A stretch of 37,429 bases of DNA from Thermoflexales bacterium (lineage in GTDB: Bacteria > Chloroflexota > Anaerolineae > J036 > Brachytrichaceae): the NCBI GenBank assembly GCA_019694215.1, contig JAIBCK010000026.1, positions 1-37,429 on the forward strand, written 5' to 3'. Numbering within the stretch: position 1 is the stretch's first letter; every line of letters starts with the position of its first letter. This document shows, piece by piece, positions 7,688-16,156 of the stretch. The notes beneath the pieces were generated by a model, which worked only from the letters and a program-made list of their open reading frames with translations, was not told the DNA's origin and did no database searches. Position numbers and translations under genes: made by a program.

Positions 7688-8752
7688 ATGGCTAACGACA
7701 AAGCGCGCGTGATTGTGCTCTACAACTATTATTTGAACCGCACGGCGGAGGAAGCCGAACTCGGCGACCGCCAGACGCGGGAGATGCTCGATGCACTGCG
7801 CGCGCTGGGTCACGTCGCCGAACCCGTCGAGTTTCACTCGGATGTGAAGGCGGCGGTTGCGCACTACGATCCAAACGAGTGGATCGTCTTCAACTGGGTG
7901 GAAGGCATCGAGAACGAGGTCGCCGGTGACTCGCGCATCTGCGCCGAATTGGACGCGCTGGGCTTTACCTACACAGGCAACCCACCCGCAACACTCCGCT
8001 TGTCCGTTGAGAAGGGCCGCGTCAAGCGGATGCTCGAGCGCTGGAACATCCCCACGCCCGAGGGCCGTGATTTCCTCACGCCCGACCAGGTGCAGAGTTG
8101 GACGCACTTTCCGGCCATCGTCAAACCCGTCAGCCAGCATTGCTCGGCCGCCGTCACGCGCGATGCCGTGGCGCACACGGTGGAAGCCCTGCGCGCACGC
8201 ATCGCGCACATCAATCAGGCGTTTCATGAGGGTGCCGTCGTCGAGCGTTTCATCGCAGGCCGCGAGATCAACGTCGGCATCTGGGGCAACGGACGCCCGC
8301 GCGTCCTTCCCCTGCGCGAAATCGATTTCTCGCTGATCCCGGATCCGCTGCACCAGATGGTGACCTGGGACAGCAAGTGGACGCCCAACAGCGCGGAGTG
8401 GAACACCACCCCCGTCAACGAGCGCCCGTTGGTGTCCAACGCGCTGCGCGAGCAACTCGAAGACATCGCGATTCGCACCTACCGCGCCTTTGGTTGCCGC
8501 GACTACGCCCGCGTTGATTTCCGCATCGAGCAGGACGCGCAGGGCAATGAGCGCCCCTTCGTTGTGGATGTGAATCCCAACCCCGACATCACCGCCGATG
8601 GCGGCTTTGCCGGCGCGTGCCGCGCAGCGGGATACAGCTACGGCCAGGCCATCAGCAACATCATCGGCATGGCGGTGGCGCGCCGCAACCGCAAGAACGC
8701 GCTTCGCGCCACCCTGTCCACGCGTCGCGTGCGCGTGGCATTGCCGGCCTGA
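7688..8752 (+). CDS. ATP-grasp family ligase, D-Ala-D-Ala ligase-like
   Basis: 354 aa. The ATP-grasp fold is visible from the ATP-binding lysine strand (PAIVKPVSQHCSAA, K146), the VVERFIAGREINVG strand (184-197) and the metal-binding loop VDVNPNPD (D294, N296). The N-terminal 120 residues match the pre-ATP-grasp domain of D-alanine ligases (FNWVEGIENE, GFTYTGNPP). Substrate loops do not match a true Ddl well: the Ddl-type ATP loop and EVNT-PG motif are replaced by SQHCSAA and DVNPNPD. It more likely joins another amino or carboxylic acid. The C-terminus is a basic tail. The start at 7688 is supported by AGGGAG upstream. It converges on the next gene with a 16-base gap. The exact substrate is unknown. 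Confidence 0.82.
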   Translation: MANDKARVIVLYNYYLNRTAEEAELGDRQTREMLDALRALGHVAEPVEFHSDVKAAVAHYDPNEWIVFNWVEGIENEVAGDSRICAELDALGFTYTGNPPATLRLSVEKGRVKRMLERWNIPTPEGRDFLTPDQVQSWTHFPAIVKPVSQHCSAAVTRDAVAHTVEALRARIAHINQAFHEGAVVERFIAGREINVGIWGNGRPRVLPLREIDFSLIPDPLHQMVTWDSKWTPNSAEWNTTPVNERPLVSNALREQLEDIAIRTYRAFGCRDYARVDFRIEQDAQGNERPFVVDVNPNPDITADGGFAGACRAAGYSYGQAISNIIGMAVARRNRKNALRATLSTRRVRVALPA

Positions 8753-8768
8753 TCACCCCGGCGCGCGT

Positions 8769-9503
8769 TCAGGCATAGAACTCGGGCGCTTTGCGCAGGC
8801 CGACCCATTGATCGCGGTCATGGCCAAAGATGATGTGCGCGCGCTCACGCGCGGCGATGTCGAGCAGCTTGCGCGTACTGGCCCGCAGCGAGGGTTCATC
8901 CATGTCATGCGCGCCCATCGGCCGACCTTCCGGGTCCGCCAGGTGGCTGAACGAGATCGCATCGCCGGCCAGCAGCCACGCCCCTGTCTCCGGCAGCATC
9001 ACCAGCACCGATTGATGCCCGATCACGTGCCCACTGCTTTCGATGACGCGCACACCGGGGAACACCTCGGCGTCGCCATCGACCTCTCGGTAGCGCAAAC
9101 GTGGATCATTCCACTTTGCGCGAGGCATCCCAAAGCGCGGCGCACCGCTCTCACGGGCAACGGCAAGGTGTGAGCGCTGGATGATGAACTCCGCCTGCGG
9201 AAACTCGCCGTGACCACCCGCATGATCAGGATCGAGGTGCGTGCAGATCACCCCGTCGATCTGCGCGGGCTCCAGGCCGGCCAGCGCAAGCTGCGCGACA
9301 ACATGGCTGTCCTCGGTCACCCGCCACCCCGCGCGATCGCCCTCCGGCCCGGTGATCATGCTGCGCGAGAAGCCGGTATCAACCAGCACATTCAGCACGC
9401 GGCCATCCGCATCCCGGGTCCGGATGAGAAAGCCCGGCACCGGCAGGTTGCTTTGGGGCCGGATGGCAAAGGTAAAGAGATACAACCGCTGCGCACAGAG
9501 CAT
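8769..9503 (-). CDS. Metallo-beta-lactamase-fold hydrolase, AHL-lactonase-like
   Basis: 244 aa with the dinuclear-zinc signature H89-x-D91-x-D93-H94 (THLDPDHAGG), then H159 in SSGHVIGHQS, D181 (LLAGDAI) and H228 (IFGHD). This order and spacing match the lactonase/glyoxalase II branch of the superfamily (AiiA/AttM-like). The reaction is probably hydrolysis of an ester or lactone; quorum-signal cleavage is possible but unproven. No signal peptide, so cytoplasmic. The ATG at 9503 is chosen because a TATACT box ends 6 bases upstream and the extra 16 codons of open frame have no support. It shares a divergent intergenic region with the aldolase gene. Confidence 0.85.
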   Translation of the reverse strand: MLCAQRLYLFTFAIRPQSNLPVPGFLIRTRDADGRVLNVLVDTGFSRSMITGPEGDRAGWRVTEDSHVVAQLALAGLEPAQIDGVICTHLDPDHAGGHGEFPQAEFIIQRSHLAVARESGAPRFGMPRAKWNDPRLRYREVDGDAEVFPGVRVIESSGHVIGHQSVLVMLPETGAWLLAGDAISFSHLADPEGRPMGAHDMDEPSLRASTRKLLDIAARERAHIIFGHDRDQWVGLRKAPEFYA

Positions 9504-9509
9504 CGCGAG

Positions 9510-9515
9510 AGTATA
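9510..9515 (-). promoter_or_regulatory. -10 box TATACT, leaderless-type spacing
   Basis: On the minus strand TATACT is followed by 6 bases and then the ATG at 9503. No ribosome-binding site is present. This is the same arrangement as at several other starts in the window. Confidence 0.55.
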
Positions 9516-9685
9516 GGCGTGTTTGGGTCGCTGCCTGATTTTGCCGCGCACAAGGTCAGCGGTGTTAGAGTTGCGGTGTTCGCGCCCACGATGGCGAATT
9601 CAAGCGATTCAGCGTTTCACGCTGTGTTTTGGTTGTCCCGCGCGCCGCGCGGAATCCGGCGATTCAGGTCAACCCCATCTTCATC

Positions 9686-11098
9686 ATGAATGACACCCTC
9701 CAAACCCTTCTTGCGGCCGCCAGCAACACCCTCGAGGTGAAGGGCGGCCACGTCGTCGTCCGTGACGAGTCCGTTTTACGTGAGCGTGGCATCGACGCGC
9801 TGGTCTATCTCGCCGTCTTCGGCGATGACGCCAGCAAGGCGACGGCGCGCTGGTTGATCTGGGAGACCGCCCAGACGCTGGGCATCCGCCCTGCCTCGAT
9901 CCACGAGCTGTATATCGCGCGCGGTCAGGGCAAGCTGCCGCACACCTTCACCACGCCCGCGATGAACATCCGCGCCATGGCCTATGACTCGGCCCGCGCG
10001 GCCTTCGCAGCCATCGTCAAGCACAACGTTGGCGCCTTCCTCTTCGAGATCGCGCGCAGCGAGATGACCTACACCAACCAGCCGCCGCAGGAATACGTCA
10101 GCGTCATGCTGGCCGCGGCGATCAAGGAAGGCTTCCGGGGTCCGGTCTTCATTCAGGGCGATCACTTCCAGGTCAACGCCAAGAAGTATGCCGATGCCGC
10201 CACGCGCGACGGCGAGATCGCCGCGCTCAAGAAGCTCATGGACGACGCGCTGCAGGCCGGCTTCTACAACATCGACATCGACACGTCGACGCTGGTCGAT
10301 CTGAGCAAGCCCAACCTGGCCGAGCAGCAGCGGCTGAACTACGAGCTATGCGCGATGTTCAGCGATTACATCCGCGAGCGCACGCCGAAGGGCGTCACAG
10401 TCTCGCTCGGCGGCGAGATCGGTGAGGTCGGCCAGAAGAACAGCGACATCCACGAGCTGCGCGCGTTCATGGCCGGCTACACGCCGCTGGTCAAGCACAA
10501 GCCCGGGATCAGCAAGATCAGCATCCAGACCGGCACATCGCACGGCGGCGTCGTCCTGCCTGATGGCACCATCGCCGATGTCACGATCGACTTCAAGACC
10601 CTGCACGACCTGTCGGTCGAAGCGCGCAACCACAACATGGGTGGCGCGGTCCAGCACGGGGCCAGCACCCTGCCCGAGAGCGCCTTTGGCAAGTTCGTCG
10701 AGTCGCAGGCCATCGAGGTCCACCTCGCAACGGCCTTCCAGACCATCCTCTTCGATCACCTCCCCGAGGCGATCAACAAGGAGGTCAACGCCTGGCTGTT
10801 CAAGAACGCGCTCGATGAGCGCAAGGCCAAGGACACGGACGAGCAGTTCCTCTACAAGACGCGCAAGAAGGCCATCGGCCCGTTCAAGAAGGCCCTCTGG
10901 CAGCTGAGCGAAGGCGATCGCGCCAAGGTGCGCCGCGCGCTCTTCGAGAAGTTCGAGTTGCTGTTTGGCCGCCTCGGGGTCGCGAACACCCGCGAGGCCG
11001 TTGCCAAGTTCGTCAACGCGCCCGAGCAGCACCGTCTGCCGTCCGAGTTCGGCGCAGCGGCGGTGGTGATCGAGGATGTGAGCGGGCTCGCCGACTGA
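9686..11098 (+). CDS. Class II (zinc-dependent) fructose-bisphosphate aldolase-like protein
   Basis: 470 aa, longer than the usual 280-360 aa class II aldolase. Catalytic landmarks are present: D159-H160 (QGDHFQ), the zinc-ligand glutamate E244 (SLGGEIGEVG), the phosphate-binding GTSHG with H286, and H324 (AVQHGAS). An N-terminal extension of about 70 residues and a C-terminal helical region (about 360-470, rich in Lys, Glu and Arg) account for the extra length. It likely cleaves or forms fructose- or tagatose-1,6-bisphosphate; the long form could prefer another ketose phosphate. The ATG at 9686 begins the recognisable protein. A possible promoter (TTGCCG at 9541, TTAGAG at 9565) would give a leader of about 110 bases. 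Transcription ends at the terminator just downstream. Confidence 0.85.
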   Translation: MNDTLQTLLAAASNTLEVKGGHVVVRDESVLRERGIDALVYLAVFGDDASKATARWLIWETAQTLGIRPASIHELYIARGQGKLPHTFTTPAMNIRAMAYDSARAAFAAIVKHNVGAFLFEIARSEMTYTNQPPQEYVSVMLAAAIKEGFRGPVFIQGDHFQVNAKKYADAATRDGEIAALKKLMDDALQAGFYNIDIDTSTLVDLSKPNLAEQQRLNYELCAMFSDYIRERTPKGVTVSLGGEIGEVGQKNSDIHELRAFMAGYTPLVKHKPGISKISIQTGTSHGGVVLPDGTIADVTIDFKTLHDLSVEARNHNMGGAVQHGASTLPESAFGKFVESQAIEVHLATAFQTILFDHLPEAINKEVNAWLFKNALDERKAKDTDEQFLYKTRKKAIGPFKKALWQLSEGDRAKVRRALFEKFELLFGRLGVANTREAVAKFVNAPEQHRLPSEFGAAAVVIEDVSGLAD

Positions 11099-11121
11099 GT
11101 CCATCAAAGCTCAACCAACAG

Positions 11122-11157
11122 GCGCGTCGAGGGTCTCCCCTCGACGCGCTGTTTTTT
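11122..11157 (+). terminator. Strong intrinsic terminator after the aldolase gene
   Basis: A 12-bp perfect GC-rich stem (11122-11133 with 11138-11149), a 4-base loop TCTC and six T residues at 11152-11157. It starts 24 bases after the aldolase stop. The minus-strand side lacks a good T-run, so it mainly serves the plus strand. Confidence 0.92.
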
Positions 11158-11176
11158 CACCTGCGTCAATCCCCGA

Positions 11177-14152
11177 TCACGGCACCGTGCCCGGGCTGGG
11201 GACGGCCTGATCGCGAAAGTCAGCCACGCAATCATCGGTGTCCTGCGACGGCGGCCAGCGCTGCAGGGTGTGATCGGCCGCGAGCGTGCCGGTGTACGGG
11301 GCCGCCCCGGCCAGCGTATCGGTCAGCCATTGCGCGGCATCGATGATCGTGTCCGACGGGCTAAGCAGCACGACCTGGTCGCCGCCATTGCCAAGCGCGA
11401 GGGTGCCGGTGCTCCAGACGGTGTAGGCGATCAGATCGGGCACGCTGGCGTCATACGCCCCCAGTTCAAAGTCCGGCTTGCGGCCCCAGTCGGTGAAGAA
11501 CTTGAGCGCATCCCCGGCCACGACGATCACGCCCTTGGGTTGGATAACAGCGTTGGCGGGGAAGATGTACATGCCCTCGTTGTAGCTGCGCCCGGGTGCC
11601 TCGGCATCGCCGATCTTGAAGCCGGCGAGAGGAACCGGGTCCGGTCCCGGGTTGTAGATCTCGACCCACTCGCGGCCGAGCTCGTCGGCGCCCGCCGGGT
11701 TGTAGAGCACCTCACTGATGAGCAGGTGGTAGCGCGGCGGGGACCAGTTCGTGTAGACGATCGGGAAGTACTTCGGGCGCGAGCGGGACAGATCGGTCTC
11801 AAACATCTCGCGCAAGCGGTCATACGCCGCGCCCGACTCGAACTGAACCGTCATCTCGCGGTTGATCTTGGCGCTGACCTCACTGCCATTCCACGATCCA
11901 AAGTGGACGAGCTTGTGGCCGGCGATGCGGGCAAGCAGCATCTTGTTGTGGATGCCGTGCCCGGTCGGGTTGCCCGTCACGGCGAGCAGGTCGAGCCCCT
12001 CATTCAAGGCCAGGGCGTTCAGCGCGCTGGCGGTCTGTTCATTGCCGCGTGGGTCCTTGACGTCATCGTAGAAGCGATCGAGCAGAATGCGCACGCGCGC
12101 ACCGCGTCGCGCGGCGGCAATCAGCCCCTCCAGACGAGGGTTGGGATCAGTCGTTGGTGAAGACGTGGCCGGCCCCCAGAAGCGCGGCTCATCGAGTTGC
12201 TCCAACACGAGCTCATCCCCCGCGCCCGCGGCCTGGATCAGCCCCATGAAACCGCCGCCGCGGCGGAGCGTGTTTTCCGGCGAGGTGTTCAGCTCCACCT
12301 GCACGGCGGTCGGGAGAATCAGGGCCCCGCTGTAGCGCACGGTGTAGCTCACCCCGCCGGTCTGGCTGATCGGCGTGTAGTTCAGAGGAGCCTGCCCCAT
12401 CGGGCAATCGGCATCGCCGAAGCGACAGATGTCGGTCAGCTGCCAGTGGAAGTCGGAGTCAAACACCTGCCGCGCGCGGGCGACGAGGGCCGGGGCATCG
12501 ACGATGGCAAAGACGCCGCGGTGGCCCAGCGTGCCGTCTTGCTTGTCGTCGTCCGGGAAGGCATTCACACCGAGGTTTTCGGATCCGACCATGAGCTGGT
12601 CGTCGTCGATCAGGATGAACTTGGCATGCAGCGACTTGTAGCGCGCCACGATGTTGGCGGCGGGATCGCTGCGCATAAACCAGCACCCGCTGCTGGCGCT
12701 GATCGTGCTGACGGTCATGCACGCCCAGCGTTCCGCGTCCGTGACACCGCCGGCGGGTGCCCCCTCCAGCAGCACGCGCACGCGCACGCCATTGCGCACC
12801 TTGTCCGCGAGCAGCTGCGCGATCCGGGGCTGATCAAACGTATACACCTCGATATCGATGCCCTCGGTGGCGGCCTCCAGCGCGGCGACCAGCGTCTCGT
12901 AGCCGCCATCGGGGGTGATGGCGAGGGTGATCGTCCCGCTGTCGGCGACCGGCTCGCCCAGGGGCCCCCGCGCCCAACCGGGATAGCTCACCCGCCGCCC
13001 GTCGATCGTGTCGGCGGGATCGCTCAGCCAGCCCGTGATCCCGTCGCTGTCCGGCGCGGGGCTGCCATTGCTGAGCAGGCGGCGCGCCAGCACCTGCCCA
13101 TCGGCAACGATGCTGCCGGTCACGGTGTAGGGCTGCAGGGGCTTGCCCACCCAGCCGGCGACCGGCGTACCATCGCCGTAGACGAGCGCATCGACGACGC
13201 GGGTGCGCTCATCGACCAGGCGCAGGACGGCGCCGGTGTTTGGAAGGGAGAACGAGGCGGTCTGCTGCGGCTGGGCACCCTCGGAAAACGTGGCGCTGTT
13301 GCGTTGCAGGAGGAAGAAACCATGCGCGGGCAGGCTGCCGGTCAGCACAACGCTCGCAGCATCGATGCGCAGCTGCCAGCCTGTGATGGAGACAGCAGTC
13401 GCCGTGTTGTTGTAGAGCTCGATCCACTCGTGCGTGCTGCCCGCCTGCGTGCCGCCCCAGGCCACCTCATTGATCACCACGGTGCGCCCCGTTCCTGTCG
13501 CAGGGGTCACCTGATGCGCGGCGAGCCAGGTGTTGGTCACCCCCGGCGTGCCATTGATCGGGTTGCCGTAGCCGTCCAGCGCGACGGCCTGCGTGATCCA
13601 CGTCGTCGTCCAGTTGGCTGGCGCATCCGGTCCCATCGGATCGATGCGTTCCATGCTTCGATAGCCCGGTGAGCCGGTCCCGGCCGGCCAGATGCCGCCA
13701 TCCCCGTTGGCCGTATCCGCCGTGCTCGAAATGACCTGGAGCAGCTGCAGCGAGCCGCCGTGATTGGCAAACGCAAGATCACCACCCGCCATCTGTCCAA
13801 AGGTCAGTGCGGGCTGCGCGCCAAATTGCAGGGAAAACGCCGCGGCATTGCGCGCCACCCAGGCGCTCTGTCCGGCACCCAGGTTGAACCCGGCCGGGAA
13901 GGCGCGACGATGCCCCGACGAATCGAGCATCGACCAGGCCGGGTCAAACGCGACCGGATAGCCGGACACATTGGTGATCTGAAAGGCCTCGTCGTTGACG
14001 CCATCGCGGCCAACGGCATGCAGGGCGCTGATCACGATGGCAGGCTCCGCGACACCGGCAACGCGGCCCTGCAAACTGGCGGTGGCCGCAAGCACGAGCG
14101 CAGCGGACAGGATGAGCCGAAGGACGGCCCGGGCGGAGGGGCTCTGATTCAT
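11177..14152 (-). CDS. Secreted phospholipase D-fold protein with lamin-tail domains
   Basis: 991 aa. Residues 1-35 form a signal peptide (basic start, LILSAALVLAA core). Two lamin-tail-like beta domains follow: a weaker one at about 37-120 and a clear one beginning TVVINEVAWGG and HEWIELYNN. A phospholipase D domain carries a full HKD motif (H509, K511, D516 in HAKFILIDD, then GSEN). A second PLD half has H735 and K737 but R742 where Asp is expected, followed by GSWNGSE. A clear third lamin-tail domain closes the protein (LLISEVLYNPAG, REWVEIYNPGPD). PLD enzymes use two HxK motifs, so it may be an active extracellular phosphodiesterase, either nuclease or phospholipase. The ATG at 14152 is preferred over a more upstream frame opening inside recN because a -10 box lies 7 bases before it. 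Confidence 0.88.
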   Translation of the reverse strand: MNQSPSARAVLRLILSAALVLAATASLQGRVAGVAEPAIVISALHAVGRDGVNDEAFQITNVSGYPVAFDPAWSMLDSSGHRRAFPAGFNLGAGQSAWVARNAAAFSLQFGAQPALTFGQMAGGDLAFANHGGSLQLLQVISSTADTANGDGGIWPAGTGSPGYRSMERIDPMGPDAPANWTTTWITQAVALDGYGNPINGTPGVTNTWLAAHQVTPATGTGRTVVINEVAWGGTQAGSTHEWIELYNNTATAVSITGWQLRIDAASVVLTGSLPAHGFFLLQRNSATFSEGAQPQQTASFSLPNTGAVLRLVDERTRVVDALVYGDGTPVAGWVGKPLQPYTVTGSIVADGQVLARRLLSNGSPAPDSDGITGWLSDPADTIDGRRVSYPGWARGPLGEPVADSGTITLAITPDGGYETLVAALEAATEGIDIEVYTFDQPRIAQLLADKVRNGVRVRVLLEGAPAGGVTDAERWACMTVSTISASSGCWFMRSDPAANIVARYKSLHAKFILIDDDQLMVGSENLGVNAFPDDDKQDGTLGHRGVFAIVDAPALVARARQVFDSDFHWQLTDICRFGDADCPMGQAPLNYTPISQTGGVSYTVRYSGALILPTAVQVELNTSPENTLRRGGGFMGLIQAAGAGDELVLEQLDEPRFWGPATSSPTTDPNPRLEGLIAAARRGARVRILLDRFYDDVKDPRGNEQTASALNALALNEGLDLLAVTGNPTGHGIHNKMLLARIAGHKLVHFGSWNGSEVSAKINREMTVQFESGAAYDRLREMFETDLSRSRPKYFPIVYTNWSPPRYHLLISEVLYNPAGADELGREWVEIYNPGPDPVPLAGFKIGDAEAPGRSYNEGMYIFPANAVIQPKGVIVVAGDALKFFTDWGRKPDFELGAYDASVPDLIAYTVWSTGTLALGNGGDQVVLLSPSDTIIDAAQWLTDTLAGAAPYTGTLAADHTLQRWPPSQDTDDCVADFRDQAVPSPGTVP

Positions 14153-14159
14153 ACACCCC

Positions 14160-14204
14160 ACCCTACGGCGGAAGGCGCAAATTGCACCTGACAGATCGCT
14201 GACG
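14160..14204 (-). promoter_or_regulatory. PLD-gene promoter with 11-bp-phased YGTCAG direct repeat
   Basis: On the minus strand: half-site CGTCA (14200-14204), half-site TGTCA (14189-14193), then exactly 17 bp (14166-14182) between the end of the second 11-mer (14183) and the -10 box TAGGGT (14160-14165). The start codon follows 7 bases later. The second 11-mer, TGTCAGGTGCA, differs only in its first base from that at the WXG100 promoter. Confidence 0.65.
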
Positions 14205-14241
14205 CCGAATCGTTTTGTGCGTTGTGCGACGCGGCCGCGCG

Positions 14242-16020
14242 TCAGGCGGCGGTGCGGCGGTGTTCGTCGGCTTCGCGCAGAAGCTGCTCGGCACCCTGCG
14301 TGCCGGTGCGGCCGCTCGTGCCCAGCATCTGGGCCAGCTCTTCCACACGCTCCTTGCGGCCGAGGGCGCGGATGCTGGTTGTGGTGCGCTGATCGCGCGC
14401 AACCTTCTCGACGCGCAGGTGCACAGCGGCATAGGCCGCCAACTGCGGCAGGTGGGTGACGCACAACACCTGATGCCCGCGCGCCAGCTTCCACAGCTTC
14501 TGCCCAACCACGGCGCCCACGCGCCCGCCAATGCCCTGATCGATTTCATCAAAGATCAGGGTGGGTGTGCTGGCCGAGCGCGACAACACCGTCTGAATCG
14601 CCAGCATCAGGCGCGCGGTTTCACCGCCGGAGGCCACCTTGACGAGGGGCTTGAAGCCTTCGCCGGGGTTCGGCGCAATCAGAAAGCTGACCCGATCGAG
14701 CCCGCTGACATCGACGCGCACCGGATTCGCGACGGGCGCACCACGCAGGCCAGTAAGACGCTTCAGCTCAGCGGCCGGGAGGATCAACCCGTCCTCGCCA
14801 CTCTCAAAATCGAATCCAACCGCAAAACGGGCATCACCCATGCGCAGGTCAACCAACTCGACCTCGACCTCGCGGCCGAGGCGCTCGGCCGCCTCCTGTC
14901 GCTTGCGCGACAACGCGATGGCCGCGCGGGCAACCTCGGCCGCCAGCGCCTTCTCCCGCGCGCGCAAGGCCTCGAGCGCGGCATCGCTGTTCTCGATGCG
15001 CGCGAGCTCGGCCTCCGCCTCATCGGCATAGGCCATGACCGCCGGGATGGACTCGCCGTACTTGCGCTTGAGCTTCTTGAGCGCTTCGAGCCGCGCCTCG
15101 ACGGTACGCAGACGCTGCGGGCTGAACTCGATGGCTTCGCGATAGGCACGCACCGAGCGCGCGACATCGTCGATCACTGCGGTGGCATCCGCCAGCTGGC
15201 GGGCGTATTCCTCAAACTGCTTGTCGTAGCGGGCCAGCGCGCCCAGCGCCCGGCTGGCCTTGGCGATCTGGTCCAGCGCTGCGGGCGAATCGGGCGCGCT
15301 TTCGTACAGCGCGGCGTGGGCGGCCTCGGCATGCTCGGACAGGGTCTCGGCGTTGGCGAGGCGGAGATGCTCGGCGCTGAGCGCCTCCTCTTCGTTGGGC
15401 TTAAGGCGCGCAGCGCGAATCTCTTCGAGCTGAAACTTGAGCATGTCGACGCGGCGGGCGCGCTCGCGCGTCTCGGACACGAGGGTGTCGATCTCGCGCC
15501 GTGTCTCACGCAGGGAAGCCACCAGCGTGGCGACCTCACGACGCTGCGGCCAGGTGCCGGCGTAGGTGTCAAGCAGATTGATGTGCTCGCGCGGGCGCAG
15601 CAGCGAGAGATGCTCGCTCTGCCCATGCGCGTCGATCAGCAGCTCACCCAGCTGGCGCAACACCGCCTGCCCCACGGCCCGGCCGTTGACGCGGCAGATG
15701 GCCCGCCCGGCGGAGCGCACCTCACGGGCGAGGATGATCTGGCGCGGGTCCTCATTCTCCAGGCCGTGCTCGGTCAGCACATGATCGACCTGCGGGCTGC
15801 GCTGTTCGTCCAACGCAAATACCCCTTCAATCTGCGCGCGCTCACAACCGGCGCGGACCAGCCCCGCGTCGGCGCGGTCGCCGAGCAACAGGCTGATTGC
15901 ATCCAGCAGGATGCTCTTGCCGGCACCGGTCTCACCGGTGATGGCGTTGAGGCCGGGTTGGAATTCGACGTTCAGCGCATCGATGATGGCGAAGTCGCGG
16001 ACCCTGAGTTCGGTCAACAT
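14242..16020 (-). CDS. recN: DNA repair protein RecN
   Basis: 592-aa SMC-like ATPase for recombinational double-strand break repair. The N-terminus shows the ABC-type head with Walker A GETGAGKS (29-36). A long coiled-coil-rich centre rich in Ala, Glu and Arg follows. The C-terminal head has the signature SGGETARLMLAI, Walker B TLIFDEIDQGIGG and the H-loop VTHLPQLAAYA. Length and order match RecN (about 550-570 aa). The ATG at 16020 starts the conserved sequence (MLTELRVRDFAIID); a TAGAAT box lies 11 bases upstream. The frame is open further upstream, but that stretch is antisense to the next gene. A YGTCAG direct repeat lies upstream, but 11 bp further from the -10 box than in the other genes. 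Confidence 0.95.
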   Translation of the reverse strand: MLTELRVRDFAIIDALNVEFQPGLNAITGETGAGKSILLDAISLLLGDRADAGLVRAGCERAQIEGVFALDEQRSPQVDHVLTEHGLENEDPRQIILAREVRSAGRAICRVNGRAVGQAVLRQLGELLIDAHGQSEHLSLLRPREHINLLDTYAGTWPQRREVATLVASLRETRREIDTLVSETRERARRVDMLKFQLEEIRAARLKPNEEEALSAEHLRLANAETLSEHAEAAHAALYESAPDSPAALDQIAKASRALGALARYDKQFEEYARQLADATAVIDDVARSVRAYREAIEFSPQRLRTVEARLEALKKLKRKYGESIPAVMAYADEAEAELARIENSDAALEALRAREKALAAEVARAAIALSRKRQEAAERLGREVEVELVDLRMGDARFAVGFDFESGEDGLILPAAELKRLTGLRGAPVANPVRVDVSGLDRVSFLIAPNPGEGFKPLVKVASGGETARLMLAIQTVLSRSASTPTLIFDEIDQGIGGRVGAVVGQKLWKLARGHQVLCVTHLPQLAAYAAVHLRVEKVARDQRTTTSIRALGRKERVEELAQMLGTSGRTGTQGAEQLLREADEHRRTAA

Positions 16021-16031
16021 GCCTGGGCGGT

Positions 16032-16087
16032 ATTCTACGGATGAATGCGCGCAACCACGCACCGGGAAGGCTGACACACGACTGACA
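16032..16087 (-). promoter_or_regulatory. recN promoter region with TGTCAG direct repeat (shifted one turn)
   Basis: On the minus strand two TGTCAG half-sites (TGTCA at 16083-16087 and 16072-16076) are 11 bp apart. The -10 box TAGAAT (16032-16037) is 28 bp from the end of the second 11-mer, instead of 17 in the four other cases. The difference is exactly 11 bp. The site lies in the divergent recN/coxMS gap and could also act on the other strand. Confidence 0.45.
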
Positions 16088-16141
16088 ACGGCGGGATCGT
16101 CGGGACGTCCGGGGCCGTGCCGAGGCGCTGTGGTCCGGCAG

Positions 16142-16147
16142 TACAAT
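16142..16147 (+). promoter_or_regulatory. -10 box TACAAT of the coxMS-era operon
   Basis: TACAAT ends 9 bases before the ATG at 16157 and no ribosome-binding site intervenes, so the transcript would have almost no leader. No clear -35 hexamer was found 17 bp upstream. Confidence 0.5.
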
Positions 16148-16156
16148 TTCGCCACG

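Noticed and set aside
14153-14494. Upstream start for the PLD-fold protein at 14494
   Set aside because: That stretch overlaps the end of recN. The ATG at 14152 begins a proper signal peptide and has a -10 box 7 bases before it.
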